A DNA stretch of 64,000 bases, taken from positions 109,903,020 to 109,967,019 of the forward strand of contig NC_082594.1 in the NCBI RefSeq assembly GCF_030936135.1, read 5' to 3'. The notes below the pieces were generated by a model that was not told the origin of the DNA, did no database searches, and saw only the letters and a list, made by a program, of their open reading frames with translations. This stretch comes from Gavia stellata (Eukaryota; Chordata; Aves; Gaviiformes; Gaviidae). Position numbers and translations under genes: made by a program. This document shows positions 24,201-36,600 of this stretch, piece after piece; position 1 is the stretch's first letter; each line of letters opens with the position of its first letter.

Positions 24201-27200
24201 TTGCTGAAAGAAAATGCTCAAACTTGCAATCAAACAAGTATATTTACATTCTGGATGATGACAAACTTCACTGACAAGATGTATTTCTTCAGTAATACTC
24301 CTGAGGGACATGAAAGTCAAGCCAAGTGCTGTTCTCAGACATCACCTTCTGCAGAGGAAGTTCTTTAATCAAAACAGACCTCTACATTACAGAGGTGCTG
24401 CCTTGTTATCATTACTGCATCCCCTCTTTTCTTTTTAAACACCTGTTACTTCTGAGGATCATGAATAAGAGGAAGGGTTTGGGACTGAATTTCAAACCCT
24501 GATACAAGTTCACAGGGTATTTGCTAATAATAGCACACAGTTCATAGCATCACTGAGACAAAGCCTACGTCCCAAGCCAGTTTACGACCACATTGCAGAG
24601 AGACCCTTACTCTAGCCAGTCTCTTAACCAAGAAAGAAAGTTATTATTGGAATTACACTTTCCCCTTATCACAGTTAAAGTACTCCTGAGGCACCTGGGA
24701 GATAAAACTGCTAAGAGTAGTCTTGCCGGATCTACAGCTTGGAAATTGCAGTGTTGGAGCTATTCTACCAATTCAGTCAGCAGATGGCCTCTGGCAATGT
24801 TTTTTTTCCTTCAGATTAATTAACATTTCCCCTCAGCCCCCTGGTTACAGGCATGATCATAAAAACTGTGTGTGTTAGCAGAAGCTGCATCAGATACTAT
24901 TCACCCAGCCAGCTGTGTAGCAGTGATTTTCTACCTCTACATCATCTTTCCTGGTGTTTCTGAGGGGTGAGAGACTTCGGTGCTGAACATGAGAATGGTC
25001 AGATCTCAAACAACTGGACTGAAAGCCTGTCAAATCTTTTCATTCACCTAAAAATTGGTACCTTCCAGTCTAATTATGCTTTCATAAGAATGAAAGCTGT
25101 CATCCTATACAGAATCAGGTTTTCATTTTCAGAAGTACAGTATCAGCTTCCTATCAACAACACCAGGTCAATAGTTACTTCAGGGAAAGCTTCCCTCCTG
25201 TTTCTCCATCTCATTGACAATGTACATCTCAGCTTCTGAGGCCGACAGAAAATTTCCCTTAGAAAATCTCCTTTCTTCATTAAGGCCTTGTTTGACTGTG
25301 GTCTCACTATTCTTCAAGATTAGTTTTTCTTATTAGAAAAATCTTATCCTGATATTACTGAGAAATACTCTTCTTTCAACAAGGTATGAAATCATGATGT
25401 ATAAACTGTAAATGATGTAAATGTAGAAGCTATGGTGCAATTTTCTGAGTACTTTTTAACCATCAGCTTGATAATTTTAAGTTGCTCCAGCAGGAATCCT
25501 CATAGATGTGAACAAAGCTTGCTGTGAGTGAGGTTTGCAAATAACAAAATTGCTGCATCTTACAAATGGCTTGTCAAATTTCTACAGAATTTCTTCCCTC
25601 TTTTACTCTCACACAACTTCAACCACACATTCTCTCTCATACAATACTAAATCCTCAGAAAAAAATAATTAAAAAAATTAAAACAACAGGGTTTTTTCAC
25701 CATTTGAATTTTAAACCATTGCTGAGTGAAGCTGATGAGAACCTTGAAAACATAAACTATTTCTGGCAGAGGGACCAGATCTTGGACATAATGATTACAT
25801 GCATTGCCTCAATAGTGTAATGATGTTCAACATGCCCCTAGCATTATACAACGGCCAATGCTTTGTTCTTTAGATCAAGGTGACATCCTTCCCTTCCTAT
25901 TACTTTCCTGGGACTTCTGGATGCACTGCTCTGGGTCTTAGAGCAAAAAGAGCAACTGATATTAGGAGAGAAAACTGCAGAGGAGGACTTAGAATGTGAA
26001 ATCTGGGTACACGGGTTTCGTAGCTGGTCTACAGAGATATCTACACTAGTTCTTAGAAAATCTCCTGGAGGCCCTTGATAAGTAACAACTGGAGGGTTTC
26101 TTAGAGAAGAAGTCATGAGACAAAGCCTCTCTCATATATTAATGAAATGTATGCACTATTTGGCTGCATTTAAAAAAACCAGAACGCTGAGGGCAATATA
26201 AACCCTATATACGTGAATAAGTCAATATCAAAGATCATCTGTAGATCAAAACCTGTAAAATGCAAAATGTTCAGATTAGTATGCAAAATAAAACATCAAT
26301 GTGGAGAGTGGATTTGTATGATTATACTATGAATAATTCATTAGCACAAGAAATACAATTAGCTTTTAAAAATGATCTAACTACTACGCTCATGTTTAGC
26401 AAATCTAACATATAGTAACATCAGGAGGTAAAAGTCCATAATGCAAAAGAAATTAAAACAAATTCCTTTAGGAGCCCAGCTGCCTTATTACTAAGGGGGA
26501 AAAGGGCAGTGGATTAGACGGGTTAGATCATGCCCAGAGAGGTTAACTTGCCTGTAGTCAATACCCTTGCATTTGCAGGTGTGCCCTCAATTGACCTTAT
26601 TAATATGTGCAATCCTTGCTGGAAACCTTATTTCAGAAACATTAAGCCCTGGTTGTTTGAAGTGGCTCTGACTATGGTGAAGCATTCCTTAAACGTGTAG
26701 GGAGCTTATTTGGTGGGAGGATGCAGAAGAGCTGAAATATTTCTCATGAGAGAGGCTTTTTTGCACTTCCAGTAGATAGGAATCAGAAGGCTGAATCAGA
26801 CAGAAGATAATCGATGCTATAGCTGGCATACTAAATCAATACATTACTGGCAACTGTAGCTAGTTTTAGCTGAACCTCTGCTTTCCAGAGCAATCACTCC
26901 AAGTCCTGACTTAGTAATTTTCAAGATGAAATTGCATCAGGCTCTTAATCTGTATTGTACCAGTTTGATGTTAGCCAGCCTGATACCGATAGTAATTTCC
27001 TTGGAGGCCAACTTCTGTTGAATGATACTACTCAAAAACTGAGCAGAGCAAATGCAAATGGACAAAAGCTTGCCGTGGAGAAACCTTCTAGTCAGTGTTT
27101 TGCTTCTTCCCTGTATCCTATTTCTGCAGATGGTTTATGTAAGGGAACAACGACCCTTTGGTATTTTAAAAGTATTGTGTATTTGTAATAGTTGTTCTTT

Positions 27201-29749
27201 CAAGAACGAAGAGTGCCACCGCTAAGTGACATTATGAACAAGAAGCCAAAAGCTGATACAACAATTCAAAAGCACACAAATTAAAGTCGATTGTCAAATG
27301 GAGTTTCCATTCCATTAAAAAGTCAGGATTGAAAAATTTTTACATATAAAAGATCATATTAAGTATTCATACTAAATTAAGTGGGGAGAAACCCGAAAAA
27401 TAATCCAAACATTGTGCAAAATTAAATTCTGAAAATAATTATTTTGTCCAAAGTGTTTAAATCCAAATATGTTGTTGACATTTGGATCCTTCCTTGGATC
27501 CTTTTATTTTCTATTTCAAATAGCTGCTAATTTTTAAATAAAGCAAAACTTTTTGTGCATAATTTGTCAAAAACAAAGCATTGCTTTGATATGGTGGTTT
27601 GTTTCAATTGTTATTGTTACCATTATATTATTGTTATTTATTCAAATAACATAAATTGTTTTCTATTATTTATTCAAATAATTTGTCATAATGAAATTTG
27701 CCAATGTAAAATATCTTTAATGAAGACTTTCAACCTACTCTAACATCACTGTAAATTAACCATTACGGTTCTACTGGCTGGATTAGGAACAGATATAATT
27801 ATTATAACATGAGTATTATGTTCTTCTCTTTAAAAGTATTCTTGCTATCAGGTGAGTGCCTAACCCCAGATGTACTCAGTTAACACAGGTCTTCTCACTG
27901 AATAGCAGTGGACTTTTGAGTCTGGCCTTCAAACAGTTTGGACACTTCTGCACCCCCAAGTAAAGGAGAGCCAGGAGACAATACCTGGCACAAAAGGCTG
28001 AGTGGCACCGACTGGCCCGCTTCTAAACTCATTAGGGCTATCTGCCCGCCAGAGCGGACTGGCTGTTCCATCACTACACAGTGCCTGTTCTTCTGTCTCC
28101 TACCCTGTGGGGTGCCTCTCATGCCTATTATTGTTGGGGTTGAGGACACTAGTTCAAAGCATATTAAATAGCGCTGCAGGCTACCAGAGTGCTGTCTTTA
28201 GCTTGGAGCTGGGAGGGTGCTTTGCATGCCACATGGGTGTCATATGGGTGTGTGTAAAGGTACAAAAGAGGACTGTATAAGATGGAAGAAGTCAAACTCA
28301 GTGCAGTGTGGTCCTTGCCATCTGTTAGCCAAGATCACTGGTGTGAGCTACCTCCCAAAGCAAATCCAAACTGTCCCCCGGGCAGAGCTCCATTGGAGAC
28401 ATCTCAGACAGAGCCAGATGTGAACTCACAGTTCAGCAGTGTCACCAGTCTGGAGGTTCCCTGGCCCTCTTTTACTCAGCAGTATAAATCCTGTAATCTA
28501 GGCAAGGCCCAGGTCTTAGGAAGTGTGACAGCTTCATCAGTGGGAGGTAGTGTTTAAATTTCTTCTTTTTCTCTTAAAGAATAGAGATGAGGGCAGCTGG
28601 TCACTACATGCACATTGCACTGTGCCTTTATTCCCCAAATTTGCTTCGTCTTTATTAGAAAGCTCTGTCAACAGAAAGGCAGCCAGCACAGTGTTAGTGG
28701 CAATATTTGTTTGGCACACAATGTTCACTGTTGCCTACTTGTGTTGACATTTTTTGTTCTCACTCAGCCGTGGGAAGATGTCTCCATGTTTGCTGCACTA
28801 CTTCTGTCCCATACTGAGGTTTTGTTGTGTTCAGTGCTGTAAACAGCTCTTTCTGCACCCTTTCCTCAAAGAACAGTGGCATTCTGAGCCATATTCGCAA
28901 TAGCTCCATCTTTTTCATCCCAGCAGCTACTCCTTTTCATACCATTTTCAGACTCTGTTGCAAGCATAGGTATACCACTATTCAGCAATTGCTTGTCTGT
29001 CCAATTTAAAGAATGCTACATACCAAATGTACCTGAGTAGAAAATCCAGTTAAACTCCACTAGCAGAATGCCTTTTCTAATTCTTCATCCACTTCAACAT
29101 GTGTGACCCATAACTGTACACTACAGCTTCTGCAGGCACATCCTAACAATCCATTTGCAGAAAAAGGAGTTGTAGGTGCCTGTGAACTCACCTGAAGTGT
29201 GTTTTGTTTTAAGATGAATAAGGTGTTATTCATAACAAGTTTTGACTAGAGCTGCTGATGCAGCAGCTTTGGAAGAGTAGCTGAAGACACATGATGGAAT
29301 TAGCCTTAAACATTTCATAGTAACTTCAAGACTGGAAGAAGGACGCAAAGTGCTATGACCCAGATTTTGAATCTGAAGTACTAATGCAATAAAGACAGCT
29401 TGGTAACATAGATGTAATGAAGAGAAGGCACAGCAAGGGGAATTGAGGCGATTTGATCATAATTCATGATCACCCACACAACGAAGAGATTTCTGATAGC
29501 AGAAACCCTTTCGTCTAGCAGAAAAAAAAAATCATCAAGACATGCAGTCACTGGAAGCTGAAGCTAGGTAAACATGGGCTGTAAGAGCCATTTTATTTTA
29601 TTTATTTTATTGTATTGTAACAGATGATTAATCACTAGCAGAGTTTACACAGGGACATTGTGGATTGTTTGGTGAGTCTGTCCTGGCAGTGACTCATATC
29701 ATGGTCCTTTCCTCTTGACACAATTTTCCACATTTAGGCTCCTGCCTTC
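24201..29749. other. Noncoding stretch, mostly featureless
   Basis: No gene. The part from 27890 to 28560 is a little more GC-rich, with several overlapping frames of 68-92 codons in different phases and no family resemblance. A 16-bp sequence, TTATTTATTCAAATAA, occurs exactly twice (27634-27649 and 27666-27681). A possible MIR-like scrap is at 26527-26565. Simple AT-rich sequence lies at 29591-29618. Confidence 0.5.
26527..26565 (+). repeat. Possible MIR-like SINE fragment
   Basis: CATGCCCAGAGAGGTTAACTTGCC resembles the core of MIR-type SINEs (CAGAGAGGTTAAG-ACTTGCCC as recalled). Only this short stretch is readable and the flanks do not extend the match, so chance resemblance is possible. 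Confidence 0.25.
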
Positions 29750-29880
29750 AGTGCACTCTGATATGTAAACAATAACTCAACATTTATTCAGTAACTCTGC
29801 TGCACATTTATGAATTTTAATCAACCATTGACACACTTACATGAAGTGAAACAAATGAGCGGAGTTGACAAATGGGATTT
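29750..29880. promoter_or_regulatory. Candidate conserved noncoding element, FOX/HOX-like cores
   Basis: Contains a forkhead-type GTAAACAATAAC (29765-29776), then TTTATGAATTTTAATCAACC (29808-29827) and a TTGACA motif. This resembles enhancer grammar but is not diagnostic. Confidence 0.18.
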
Positions 29881-30004
29881 TTGCTTAGAAAGGATTTTAG
29901 ATTCATAATAATATTCAGTTCCTCTCTAGGACTCTTGACATCAACTGTGTTTCGGCACTTGTATGGCTGTCTTGAGCCTACATGATTATTTTCTACAGCC
30001 CAAA

Positions 30005-30085
30005 CAGGGAGCCCATTGTGCTAAGCATATAATAAAAAGACAGCTGCTGTTTCTGAGAGCTCACAATCTAAGGCAGAGTGAACAA
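30005..30085 (+). repeat. Old SINE-like fragment (amniote interspersed repeat)
   Basis: The order of GAGCCCATTGTGCTAAGCAT, AATAAAAAGACAG, GAGAGCTCACAATCTAAGGC and a weaker GAGTGAACAAATGG matches, from memory, a repeat widespread in bird and reptile genomes. Its consensus runs CCCATTGTGCTAGG..., ...AAAGACAGTCCCTGCC..., ...GAGCTTACAATCTAA. The copy is diverged and 5'/3' incomplete. The exact family name is not certain. Confidence 0.6.
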
Positions 30086-33000
30086 ATGGCTTGTAGATGA
30101 GGATAAAGTAAGTTTGAACTACATTCAGCAAGGTAAGAAGCTCTGTTGATAGATATACTGGTTAACTAGCTGTTTGAGTCACATAATTGTAATCTGTTCC
30201 AAAGATGCGGCAGATTTCCGTGTATAACGCAGTCCTCGCAATTTGGATCAGATTTTTTTAAAAGCTGTGCCTGGTTTGTCAGCTAATGCAATTTTCCCTC
30301 TTTTCCCTCTGAATCACTCCCTGACCAAGCTCCCCTCAGGTAAAGGTCTTTGTGCCTTTGATTATTTTATGACATTTGCTGCAGCCCAGTTTTCATCAGA
30401 GGTCTTTCCCAGCAGACTAACAGCCCCATGAAGGAAACCAGCAGGGAGGCTCTTCATTATTGCAATTCTGGCAGTGAAGTCTCTACTTTTATCACTGTAC
30501 TGGTATCAATTATTTGGAGCCACATTAAATAAATGAAGTCAGTAACATGAATATGTCATGCCCAATTCATACAGAGGCTCATGAACTCTCTTTTAAAAAA
30601 TCCCCTCTCTTTTATGCCTGCTGCTTCCCTTATGAATTTTTGTAAGCTCTGACCTTAGACATTTCTCAATCATTGCAAGCATGCTTAGTTCAAGACTGAA
30701 TACACATCCATTTCATATGGGTTGAGGGAGGCAAAAATCATGAGAAAAGCAGATGGCATTAGAAAAAAAAGTCTTTTCAAAGAAGGTTCAATGACCTCCA
30801 TATAGATATGACATGTTAAAGTCACTGACTTCTTTTTAACTCAGCACTTGCGTATATATATTTAGTATTATATAATGTACTTGTAAGGACAAAGCCTCTT
30901 CAACATTTGATCTACAATATTTATTGTAGAGTTCTGACTCACCTTCCTTGGGTTTAGCCCAGAGTCACCATAATACCAGTAATGGCAATGAATGGGACTG
31001 AATTGGCCAGTGCCCTTTGGTTGTTTAATGGGTCAGAGCAGCATACTGATCACAGTTTTCTGCAACTTAAAGACAATTTTATTTATTTATTGATTCTGCT
31101 GAATCAGAATTAGGCTTGGCAAAGCCCATTCTCAAAAAAAAAAAAAGAATTAAGAACTCTCTGGGATTTGGAGAGTATTTTTCTAAAACATTTCTAACCA
31201 AAATTAACATATTTTCATCTTAAGTAATTAAAAAACTGTAAATCTCTGATGCATAGACTATTAACTTCAGACACCCTAAAGCCAGTTCATTTTGCTTGTA
31301 ATTTAACTGACCCGTTGAAACAGAGTAGGAAAAATAGAGAACTGTGATGGGAAAGGAGATTTCTTGGACATTGGTTTGCACATACTCAGAATAAAAATTC
31401 CCTAGAACCTTTGAGCTTACTGACAGTAGAATTACACATAGATGGAAGGAGTAATGGGTAAGTGCTTTGTGGGAGTGTTTGCAAACTTTGAAACTCCAAT
31501 TCAGCCACATTCGAACATGTTTCAGCCTCTTTTCCGCTAACATTAATCAGAGTGGCTTTTGTTTAAAGGAATGTGGGAGAAAGGGTATTCTAAACTCAAA
31601 TACTCTCAAAACACACTTCATTCAAACCTGCCTGACAAGTGTTTTCTCTGCTTATAAATCAAACAGTCAACCTGGCAGCCGAAAGAATGGCATATTTCTT
31701 AGGTGGCCGATTACACACCCAAAATAAGGAAGAGTGAATAGATGGAAAACATAATTAAAACAAATACAGCTTGTAAATAAGACCAGTCAGAATACAGTCT
31801 GATGAAATGATTATGCAGCCTGTGCCCCATGTTACAATTTGCATAGATGCTTAGTTCTTATGCGCTCTACTTCTGCCAAAATTTACCAGGAAAAATCCTG
31901 TCCTGTAACAGACAGAGACAAAAGCATTGACCTCAGGATTTTGGAGAGAGTGCATCCATTTAGATCTATGGCTTCACTAGGACTATTAGTGGTGTGCAAA
32001 TTTGAGCAGGTGTTTGCACGTTTGCAAAACTAAAGCTGACCTCATAAGAAAAGCAACAAACCCCCACAGTTTTTGGAAAATTGTCAGAAAAAAGGGAGCA
32101 TGGGGGTGGAATTCAGATTACAAATACGCAGCCAATGATGAGCAAAAAGAAGAAAATTAGTTCTTTCTTGTAACTCTCAAGTTTGGGTGTTTTCTTGTTT
32201 TATTTCTAAGCAATTTCTTAAACATAAAGTGAACTGGGAAACTGATTATTCAAGTATCACCCTTGAAAAAAAAACTTGACTGCCAAGTCAGCAACAGGAA
32301 TAATTTAGAAGTTAGTATCACCTGAGAATTTCCAAACAGACCATACCAGATGTCAGTGTTCTTTGTTCAGGAAGCAGAACCAAAGCACAGAGACTGTCTT
32401 TATCTCAGTCTTCTGTCATATGATAACCAACTGGAAGAGTTTAAAACAAGAGGCAACAATCCTGTATTCCAGTTTACCATTCTCCTATCTCTGGATCGCA
32501 CGCTTTCTGTTTTCTGTAATGTAATGTAAATATACAGTACTTTCACAATGGGCATTTCATCATGAGTTAAGCCATTTTTGATAGCATTAATCCAGCAAAG
32601 TTGCCCAACCACAATGGAGATATCAGTACAAAACTTTTTTTGGTTTTTTTTGACAGTCTTTTTACATGTGTTGTCCGGTAACATAGGTCTGGGAGATGTA
32701 GCAGTCTTTCATCTAATGTGCATTCCTGGCATCATCACGTTATTTCATGAAGTTAGACTGTCAGGTTTATACCCACAATGACAAGAGAAAATGGTATTGT
32801 GCTGCTGTTCAGGGGAGAAAGGAAAAGACAGATGAATCAAGTACACAGCTCACTCGTCAGAAATTGTAGGTGTCTATCAGTTTGGATATATATCCACATA
32901 TTCCTAAACTGCTCATTATCATTTTACTGTATGATTGTCCTGTAAGTGCTTGTCATCACTGCAGGGGCAACCCTGAAATCAACCTTTCTGAAATCCATGA

Positions 33001-33440
33001 ATTAAAACAAACAATCAGATAAATGCAATGCTATGTATTAAACATGAAATGACACATCTGACTGTCGGTAAAGGCAAAAAGAATTTCCAAAAGACCTTAC
33101 TGCAATGCAGACTGCCACCTCCATTTGTTTCTGATTGCTATCACACTGCACAGATGCAATGATTGAGAATGAAACTTGAATTTGGTGCTAGAAGTCCACT
33201 GTAACATCAATCACTTGAAATAAAAATGTCATGCTTACGATTTTTTGGAAAATGCTGCACTTAACTTCCAAACTGTTGCTTTCAGAAAAGGCTAATTCAG
33301 GGTTGGGTACATTAATGTCAATGTCCTATAAAAGTGCCAGCTAAAAAAAAAATGTCAGCAAAGACATTTTTTAAGCCTGTGTCAGCACAAAAGGGTGCCT
33401 CAGTTGTTTCATCTCACAACAGCTGCATGCTTTCATTGAC
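30086..33440. other. Noncoding stretch, nothing recognised
   Basis: No gene. The longest frame (31220-31543, minus, 107 codons) has no domain. An A13 run lies at 31134-31146 and an 18-bp T-rich patch near 32637-32651. Confidence 0.5.
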
Positions 33441-33446
33441 ATTTGT

Positions 33447-33621
33447 TGACCTTTCTTTGTGCACTCATCCTAACCTCTTAGGTTATTTCCTGGCCTCCCT
33501 TCCATGACCTATGACCGATGATGACCTTTAGCTGGAGAATGTGACATTTTGTTCTCCTCTGGCTGACATGTGATGCCCTCATTATTCAAAGGTATGTGAA
33601 AATAATGACCTGTACTGACCT
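33447..33621. promoter_or_regulatory. Nuclear-receptor half-site cluster with a perfect DR4
   Basis: Six TGACCT-like half-sites (minus-strand AGGTCA) lie in 175 bp, all in the same orientation: 33447-33452, 33505-33510, 33512-33517 (TGACCG), 33522-33527, 33606-33611 and 33616-33621. The last two form a perfect direct repeat with a 4-bp spacer (DR4), the arrangement bound by thyroid-hormone, LXR and CAR/PXR heterodimers with RXR. The second and third form a near-perfect DR1. A TCF-like TTCAAAGG lies at 33586-33593. Function is inferred from motif spacing alone. Confidence 0.35.
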
Positions 33622-36600
33622 CTCAGTTTCCTTTCATTTATTGGTCTACACTAGGTGCTTGTTCAGCAGATTGCTATGACTAGGTGGTGGAGTGTACGAT
33701 TTCTTTTGAAGAAGGAAGCTCATGAATTTCACCAACATTTTAGCTCTTTGTGTCTGTTGCTCCACTTGATGAGTGGGAGATGAGGTGGTGCAGCTTGGGG
33801 GAAGAGGGCTCAAGGTTCACGATTCGGTTCAGTTTGGGTGTTGGGAGCATCTTCATAAGGCTGGCAGATACGGCCAAAGACTTGTGGTCTTATGGCGCGG
33901 CAGCTGAGTCCCATGCTGGATACCTACCTTAGAGTGTCTCAAATGGTACAGGATGCCAGTGCATGAGCTACTGATTCAAGTCCTCAGTTCTCAGTCATCT
34001 GAAAGAATGGGTGACTAAGTAACCTTAGGAATTCCAAATAGGACTGACTGTAGCTTTCCCATCACCAAGGTTTCTAAACCTTCCCTGTTGTGACCACAAT
34101 GGCAACAGTCACACTTATAAGAAATACAATATTAGTCTAGCATGCTAACAGTGTTTTCTTGGGTAAGTCACTTTTTGCATTTCAAACGGTGGAAGTTTCA
34201 GTGTTCTTCAGAAATGCAAGCCTGAACACATGAAATTTTTTTCAAGAACTAGATTTTATCTCCTGTGAGGTGAGACGTGCCCTCATTGACTATAGTAAAT
34301 ATTTCAAATGCTGAAAGTCTGAAGGAGGAACAAACCACTTTAGTGTGAGAGATTGTGATACCAATTAAGAGTTTATTCAAGACCTAGCCAGCATGAATAT
34401 TTAAACCTCCTTTCCTTGAAGAAAGGATGGTTACTTCAGGTCAGGCATGAGGGCACGTATGGAGCAGCATAAGGAACAGATGGCTGTTAAAGAAAATTTC
34501 TGACTATAAATAGTCCCTATTAAGAATATAGAAATAATCAATTAGGGACTAAGCTCTGCTTCCTGTTGCACATGAGCAGAGCAGTAGAAGAAAATGTTAA
34601 CTCATATGTCAGTTTGTGTTTCTACCTGGGAAAGAGATAGCAGGCCCTTTCCCACTGAAAGGTGGGAAGCTGCACTGAGTCTGAAGGTTAAGATGGAAGA
34701 TTGTCAACAACTCTTTAGGAAAGGTTTTAGGTATTTGGTATGCAGACCAGCAAATGTATTGAAAATCAGGATCAAGATTTTGACCTTATCTCAGCACTCT
34801 GTGCAAACTAACGCAGAAACTAGGGGAAAAGTCCTAGTAACAGACGATTGGTAAAGCGAGAGCATTCCCCACTGCCTGGAGTCTGTAAAGAACTTCGTGT
34901 TAGAACATGTCCACTAAAGGTGTAAGAGGTATTAATAACTGACGCCCAGACATCAATTTGCAAACTTTGAGGTTTGACCTGGACATCTGGGCCTTCAGGC
35001 CAGACATTTATCCTGAATTGTAAACCAGCTAAATAACCCATTAAATGTTCAGGCTGACACCTACAGGACTGCAGTGCAGAGGAAAGGGGACTCTAGATTT
35101 AGGTTAGATACATAAAATCTAGCCTGGCTTTGGGTTGAAATAAAAGACTTTGTATAATCTGATGAAAAAAAGTACTTTAACTATCTTGGTAGAAGATGTT
35201 ACCTATAGATACTTCTACAAAAGTGGCCTAACTATGGATACGACTTACCAGTCATAGGTATATGTATTCATCTAAATGAAAATTTTTGAGAGTACTGTCG
35301 TCTGTCTACCAATATCATCTTTGTCATGTTTGCACTTAGCTTGGCTGCATCAGTCCCAGCAGCATCTCTGGGCAGAAGGCTGAAGCCCAAGAATGGCAGA
35401 AAGAAATGGAGTCTCTGATACATTACATCTATTCTGTTGGTCATTTCACAAATGCCCCTGGTATTGCATTTCTGAGGACTAGCTACTGATGGATTAATTG
35501 AAGGAAAAATAAGAGTATATAAGTGGGTCCTAGGTGGTGCCAGGCAGTCCTGCCCCTGACCTGACAGTGCTCCAAATCCTGTCACCAAGCAGGTCTGTTA
35601 CATGAATACTGCCATTCCCCTTTGGCTGACAGCAATTTTCATATTACTCGCATATGGAATGCTTTTAAAAGGATTCAGCTAAGGAACAGATGCGCTTTTA
35701 CGTATGATCCAAGCCCAGATCAGATGTCAGACTGCTTATGACCAATCATATAAATGAACTAACCCACCACGGCAATGTAGCTCTGGAAGGTCTTGCAGAA
35801 ACCTTGTAGAAATATATTTAGCAAGTGCCCAAAAGATTGTGACACATGAAATCATGAGTTGCTTTTGACTGCTTTGGCCAAGAAAGACAACTTGTTTGTA
35901 TGGCAAGAACATGAGTTTAAGAGGATAGCACTAAGGTAAATTTTTAAACCAAGAGCATGTTTAGACTTTATTGTCTTTGTTTTTCCCCAGAAGCACAGTC
36001 TCAGAAATATTCTATTTTTCTTCCCCTCTGTCTCATTTTCCTCTCATTGTTCAGGAGCTCATAGGGTTTCACTCCTCCCAAGATCCATAAATCAGATGAT
36101 TAACTTTCAGTTCAAGACTGTTTTATATGAGCAGAAGAAATCTAATTGGAATACAATCACCCTCCTACTGCTTTTCACAGCTTTCTTTGCATCTCAATGT
36201 GATCTGAATTTCAGATATCTCTTTCTGTGAGATATTTATTTTTCCCCATCATGCACTGAACTCAATTGTGCTGCTATCTTTTTCTGCCCTTTTAAGCTCT
36301 GGCTGTAAATTAACCATTATCCAACTGAAATAAGTTCCTTTAGAGTTCATAAACAGTGTTTCTGCATGATAGCTTCCAGACTAGTTGCACAGGAACAAAC
36401 TGCCTAATCCCCTGAATATGAGGGGTTAATATCAGGTTCATTTTCTCCTCTCTCAACATGGATGCTTAGAGGAGAAGCTCTCTTGTAAGATGGGGTACTG
36501 GATGGAGTGAGGGAAGAAGGAGTCTGGAAATGCAGAACTCCATTTGCAGGTGCTGGATGAACTCCAGGTTGGGGAATCTTTCCATTACGCTTATGGTTAC

